Virus record (IMG/VR): IMGVR_UViG_3300022752_000196
Span: 1 to 36,028 of that record
Reading direction: 5' to 3' (one strand)
Length of the DNA stretch: 36,028 nucleotides
From: a virus
Shown here: piece after piece, positions 33,997-36,028 of the stretch
How positions within the stretch are numbered: the stretch's first letter is position 1
Layout: each line of letters starts with the position of its first letter
The notes under the pieces: generated by a model
What the model was told of the DNA's origin: nothing
The model's input: only the letters and a program-made list of their open reading frames with translations
Databases searched by the model: none
Made by a program: the position numbers and the translations under genes

Positions 33997-35511
33997 CTAT
34001 CCAAAAAACTTTGGCACTATCCGCTTTTCTATTTTAGCCCCTGCTCGGTCATACGCCAAGATAGCAGCAACAGCTGCGTCAATTCTGCGATTACTTGCAC
34101 GATTCTCTTTTACAATTCTTACACCCAGATTATCAGTCTTTACGACAGCGTTACTCAAATGGCGAGCAAGCAACGGATCTCCGTCATGGGTTATACGCTT
34201 CTCCACAACAGCATCAAAGAAAGCCGCACAAGCCGTAACCATACGCCTAGCCGAAGTAGAAGGCCATTCAACAATAGGAATACCGGCATCAGCTAACGCT
34301 TCCATAGATCTTTGCCAGCGGTAAGGGTCACAAGCAACTTCACGAACCTTATACTTGCCACAAAACTCTTTGATAGCGTTTTCAGCATCAGCGATGTCCA
34401 CACGCCAAGTATCGTCAGCATCAACAGGTTTCTCCCAAGCCTTCACAAGAAAGACATAAGGTTTATCTTCTTCGTGTCTTGGCTTGCGACAACCAACAAT
34501 AACAGTCGTGTCTCCAGAGAACGAGCCGTCAAAACCAAGTACATACTCGGCAGAAGGGTCAAGTTCTTCAGGTTCTGCCACAGCATCCCACACACCAGTA
34601 GGAAGCCACGAAATCTGGCTAGACACCCATTGATTACAGCGTTTAGTTCTAAACTCCGATTCAGGTGTTCTAAGCACAGCCGATTCATAGTCAGACAAAG
34701 CACAAATATCGTCAATGCCAGGGTTAGCTATACGCCAAGTCTCTTCAAGCCTGTGGTCGCTTTCCATAGGAGCTTCCCACCAACCCATGAAAAAAGTTGG
34801 ATCTGAAATTTCTCCACGAGCAACCTTTTGACCATACTGATACAACGAATAGGCGATACTGTCCTGACCTGTGCTATCAGACTTCACACCAGCAGTAGTA
34901 ATAGCGATCATAGAAGCCATGTTGCCACGAGCGCCCTGTGCAAGAGACATAACATCAAAGAGTTCACGATTGGGCTGGGCATGAAGCTCGTCAAGCACAA
35001 TTAATGTTGGACTAAGGCCTTCTTTAGTAAAAGCCTCGCTAGACAGCACACGATAAACAGAACCCGTAGAAGGCACTTCAATAGCATCCCTATACAGTTT
35101 TACCATGTCCATCAAGTCAGGGTGCGCTTCAATCATCTTCTTAGCATCAGCAAACACGATACGAGCCTGGTCTCGGTCAGCCGCACAAGAATAAACTTCA
35201 GCACCATTGATGCCCTGCGCTAAAAGCCCATAAATGCCCAAAGTAGAAGCCAAAGCCGACTTGCCTTGCTTTCTCGGCATACCAATCAAATTGATGCGAT
35301 GCTTCAAACCCTTATCGTCATAAGCAAAAACATGGCGAAGCAACTCTTTCTGCCAGTCACGCAACTGCAACGGGACACCAGCCCGACCAGCTACAGAATC
35401 CTTAGTAATAATCCCAAAGGTTTCAGCAAACGCAATGACGGCTTCACCCTTGCCATTAGCGATCTGCTCTTCAGTAACAGGGGTTAGCCAAGCAGGTGGC
35501 CAACTAGCCAT
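33997..35511 (-). CDS. terL: Terminase large subunit (504 aa)
   Basis: Walker A variant GMPRKQGKS (77-84), Walker B LIVLDE (about 170-175), motif III AITTAG (203-208), and the C-terminal nuclease with FDGS (327-330) and later acidic residues (CDPYRW). The N-terminal ATPase drives DNA into the prohead, and the nuclease cuts concatemers. Overlaps the small subunit gene by eight bp. Length is normal for the family of HK97/phage-type terminases. Confidence 0.92.
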   Translation of the reverse strand: MASWPPAWLTPVTEEQIANGKGEAVIAFAETFGIITKDSVAGRAGVPLQLRDWQKELLRHVFAYDDKGLKHRINLIGMPRKQGKSALASTLGIYGLLAQGINGAEVYSCAADRDQARIVFADAKKMIEAHPDLMDMVKLYRDAIEVPSTGSVYRVLSSEAFTKEGLSPTLIVLDELHAQPNRELFDVMSLAQGARGNMASMIAITTAGVKSDSTGQDSIAYSLYQYGQKVARGEISDPTFFMGWWEAPMESDHRLEETWRIANPGIDDICALSDYESAVLRTPESEFRTKRCNQWVSSQISWLPTGVWDAVAEPEELDPSAEYVLGFDGSFSGDTTVIVGCRKPRHEEDKPYVFLVKAWEKPVDADDTWRVDIADAENAIKEFCGKYKVREVACDPYRWQRSMEALADAGIPIVEWPSTSARRMVTACAAFFDAVVEKRITHDGDPLLARHLSNAVVKTDNLGVRIVKENRASNRRIDAAVAAILAYDRAGAKIEKRIVPKFFG

Positions 35512-35947
35512 GCTTCTCCATAAACTCCGCCAACTTAGATTTAGCCTTCACTTCAGCCAAACCATACCTACTGCGGTCAACAGGTGTCCAAGCCATCAAA
35601 GACAAGTTAGAAATCAACGCACGCTCAAGATCACGCAACTGTCTGCGATCACGCCACGAATCAGTATCACCATTAGCCACACGCTCGGCAAGGATCTGGC
35701 GCAATTCATCCCGTTCATCAAGCATCTCAGCTGTAAGTTGCACAAGCCAAGCATCAGTTCGCCCCAACCACAACTGACCCTTATTCCACGCTTCATCCCA
35801 AAACGCCAAACCAGTAGCGTTCAAAGGGCGCAAAGGGGCAGGTCTCATGTCCAACTGTGGCAACTCCACAGCATCCTTGGGCAAAGGCCGCCTACCAGGG
35901 TTGCCAATAAGGCGCTTCTGCTCAATAGGCTTCGGGGGATTAGGCAT
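35504..35947 (-). CDS. terS: Terminase small subunit (147 aa)
   Basis: Starts at MPNPPKPIEQKRLIGNPGRRPLPK, with GGAGAGTGT as ribosome site; a longer frame to 35992 has none. The RLxGNPGxRPLP segment is characteristic of actinophage P27-type small terminases. The remaining helical region (TDAWLVQLTAEMLDERDELRQIL) binds DNA and forms rings. It recognises the packaging site, normally close to its own gene. Confidence 0.85.
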   Translation of the reverse strand: MPNPPKPIEQKRLIGNPGRRPLPKDAVELPQLDMRPAPLRPLNATGLAFWDEAWNKGQLWLGRTDAWLVQLTAEMLDERDELRQILAERVANGDTDSWRDRRQLRDLERALISNLSLMAWTPVDRSRYGLAEVKAKSKLAEFMEKHG

Positions 35948-36028
35948 ACACTCTCCAAATCTCGTAGTTGATTTGTATTTACAGCCTAGCACCTAAAAAG
36001 GTCTGAACTGCTACTTTGTGCAAAGACT
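35948..36028 (-). promoter_or_regulatory. Leader upstream of the terminase operon (window edge)
   Basis: It holds the GGAGAG ribosome site of terS and AT-rich words such as TGTAAATAC, but no reliable -35/-10 pair. The window ends here. If it joins position 1, the region continues into the G-rich left end and the TTACC palindromes, and could include the packaging (cos/pac) site and the late promoter. Confidence 0.3.

Noticed and set aside
1-36028. Integrase, immunity repressor, tRNA genes, insertion sequences or CRISPR arrays
   Set aside because: I looked for tyrosine/serine integrase motifs, cI-like HTH genes, tRNA cloverleaf ends and transposase motifs and saw none that stand up. Absence by eye is not proof, especially for tRNA genes.

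Overview
This window reads as most or all of the genome of a small tailed phage (siphovirus type, HK97-fold head) of an actinobacterium. The host inference rests on a WhiB gene (a family confined to actinobacteria and their phages), on several small proteins typical of actinophages, and on Shine-Dalgarno sequences of the AGAAAGG type, which fit the CCUUUCU tail of actinobacterial 16S rRNA. By eye the base composition is far below that of Streptomyces or Mycobacterium phages, so a low-GC freshwater actinobacterium is a reasonable but unproven host. No integrase, immunity repressor, DNA polymerase, tRNA or CRISPR array was recognised, so a virulent life style is more likely than a temperate one.

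Except for whiB, every gene lies on the minus strand, so the map is read from right to left. 36.0-28.7 kb: terminase small and large subunits, a tiny membrane protein, portal, three fibre- or adhesin-like proteins, a fused prohead protease and the major capsid protein, with three intrinsic terminators around the capsid gene. 27.5-25.2 kb: a sugar-modification island (GT4-like and GT2-like glycosyltransferases plus a TagD-like nucleotidyltransferase) inside the structural operon. 25.2-18.7 kb: head-tail connectors, major tail protein, a tail assembly chaperone pair made by -1 frameshifting on CCCAAAA, tape measure and minor tail proteins. 18.7-16.3 kb: a lysis region with three small holin-like membrane proteins, an M23 peptidase and an exported PA14-like protein with a Pro-Val-Glu-rich stalk.

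16.39-16.04 kb holds whiB on the plus strand. It diverges from a recombination and replication operon across a 49-bp gap containing a perfect 6-6-6 inverted repeat. That operon (16.0-7.1 kb) has a YqaJ-type exonuclease, a candidate annealing protein, HNH proteins, a lambda-O-like initiator with four iterons inside its gene (probable origin), an OB-fold candidate, a RusA resolvase, a C5-cytosine methyltransferase interrupted by a +1 frame change at a C5 run, and a metallophosphoesterase.

7.0-0.3 kb is a dense series of very small genes, many joined by TAATG or ATGA overlaps and many below 60 codons. They form operons separated by unusual non-coding spacers. These spacers carry 8-9 copy arrays with an exact 11-bp period, G/C hairpins, a duplicated 25-mer, leader stem-loops and an 8-mer (GATCACTG) that occurs 12 times in the first 6 kb but about once in the remaining 30 kb. 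This spacer system, shared by successive operons, is the least explained part of the window. The two ends of the window would join into one intergenic region between the last small gene and the terminase, which suggests a complete genome opened at that point.
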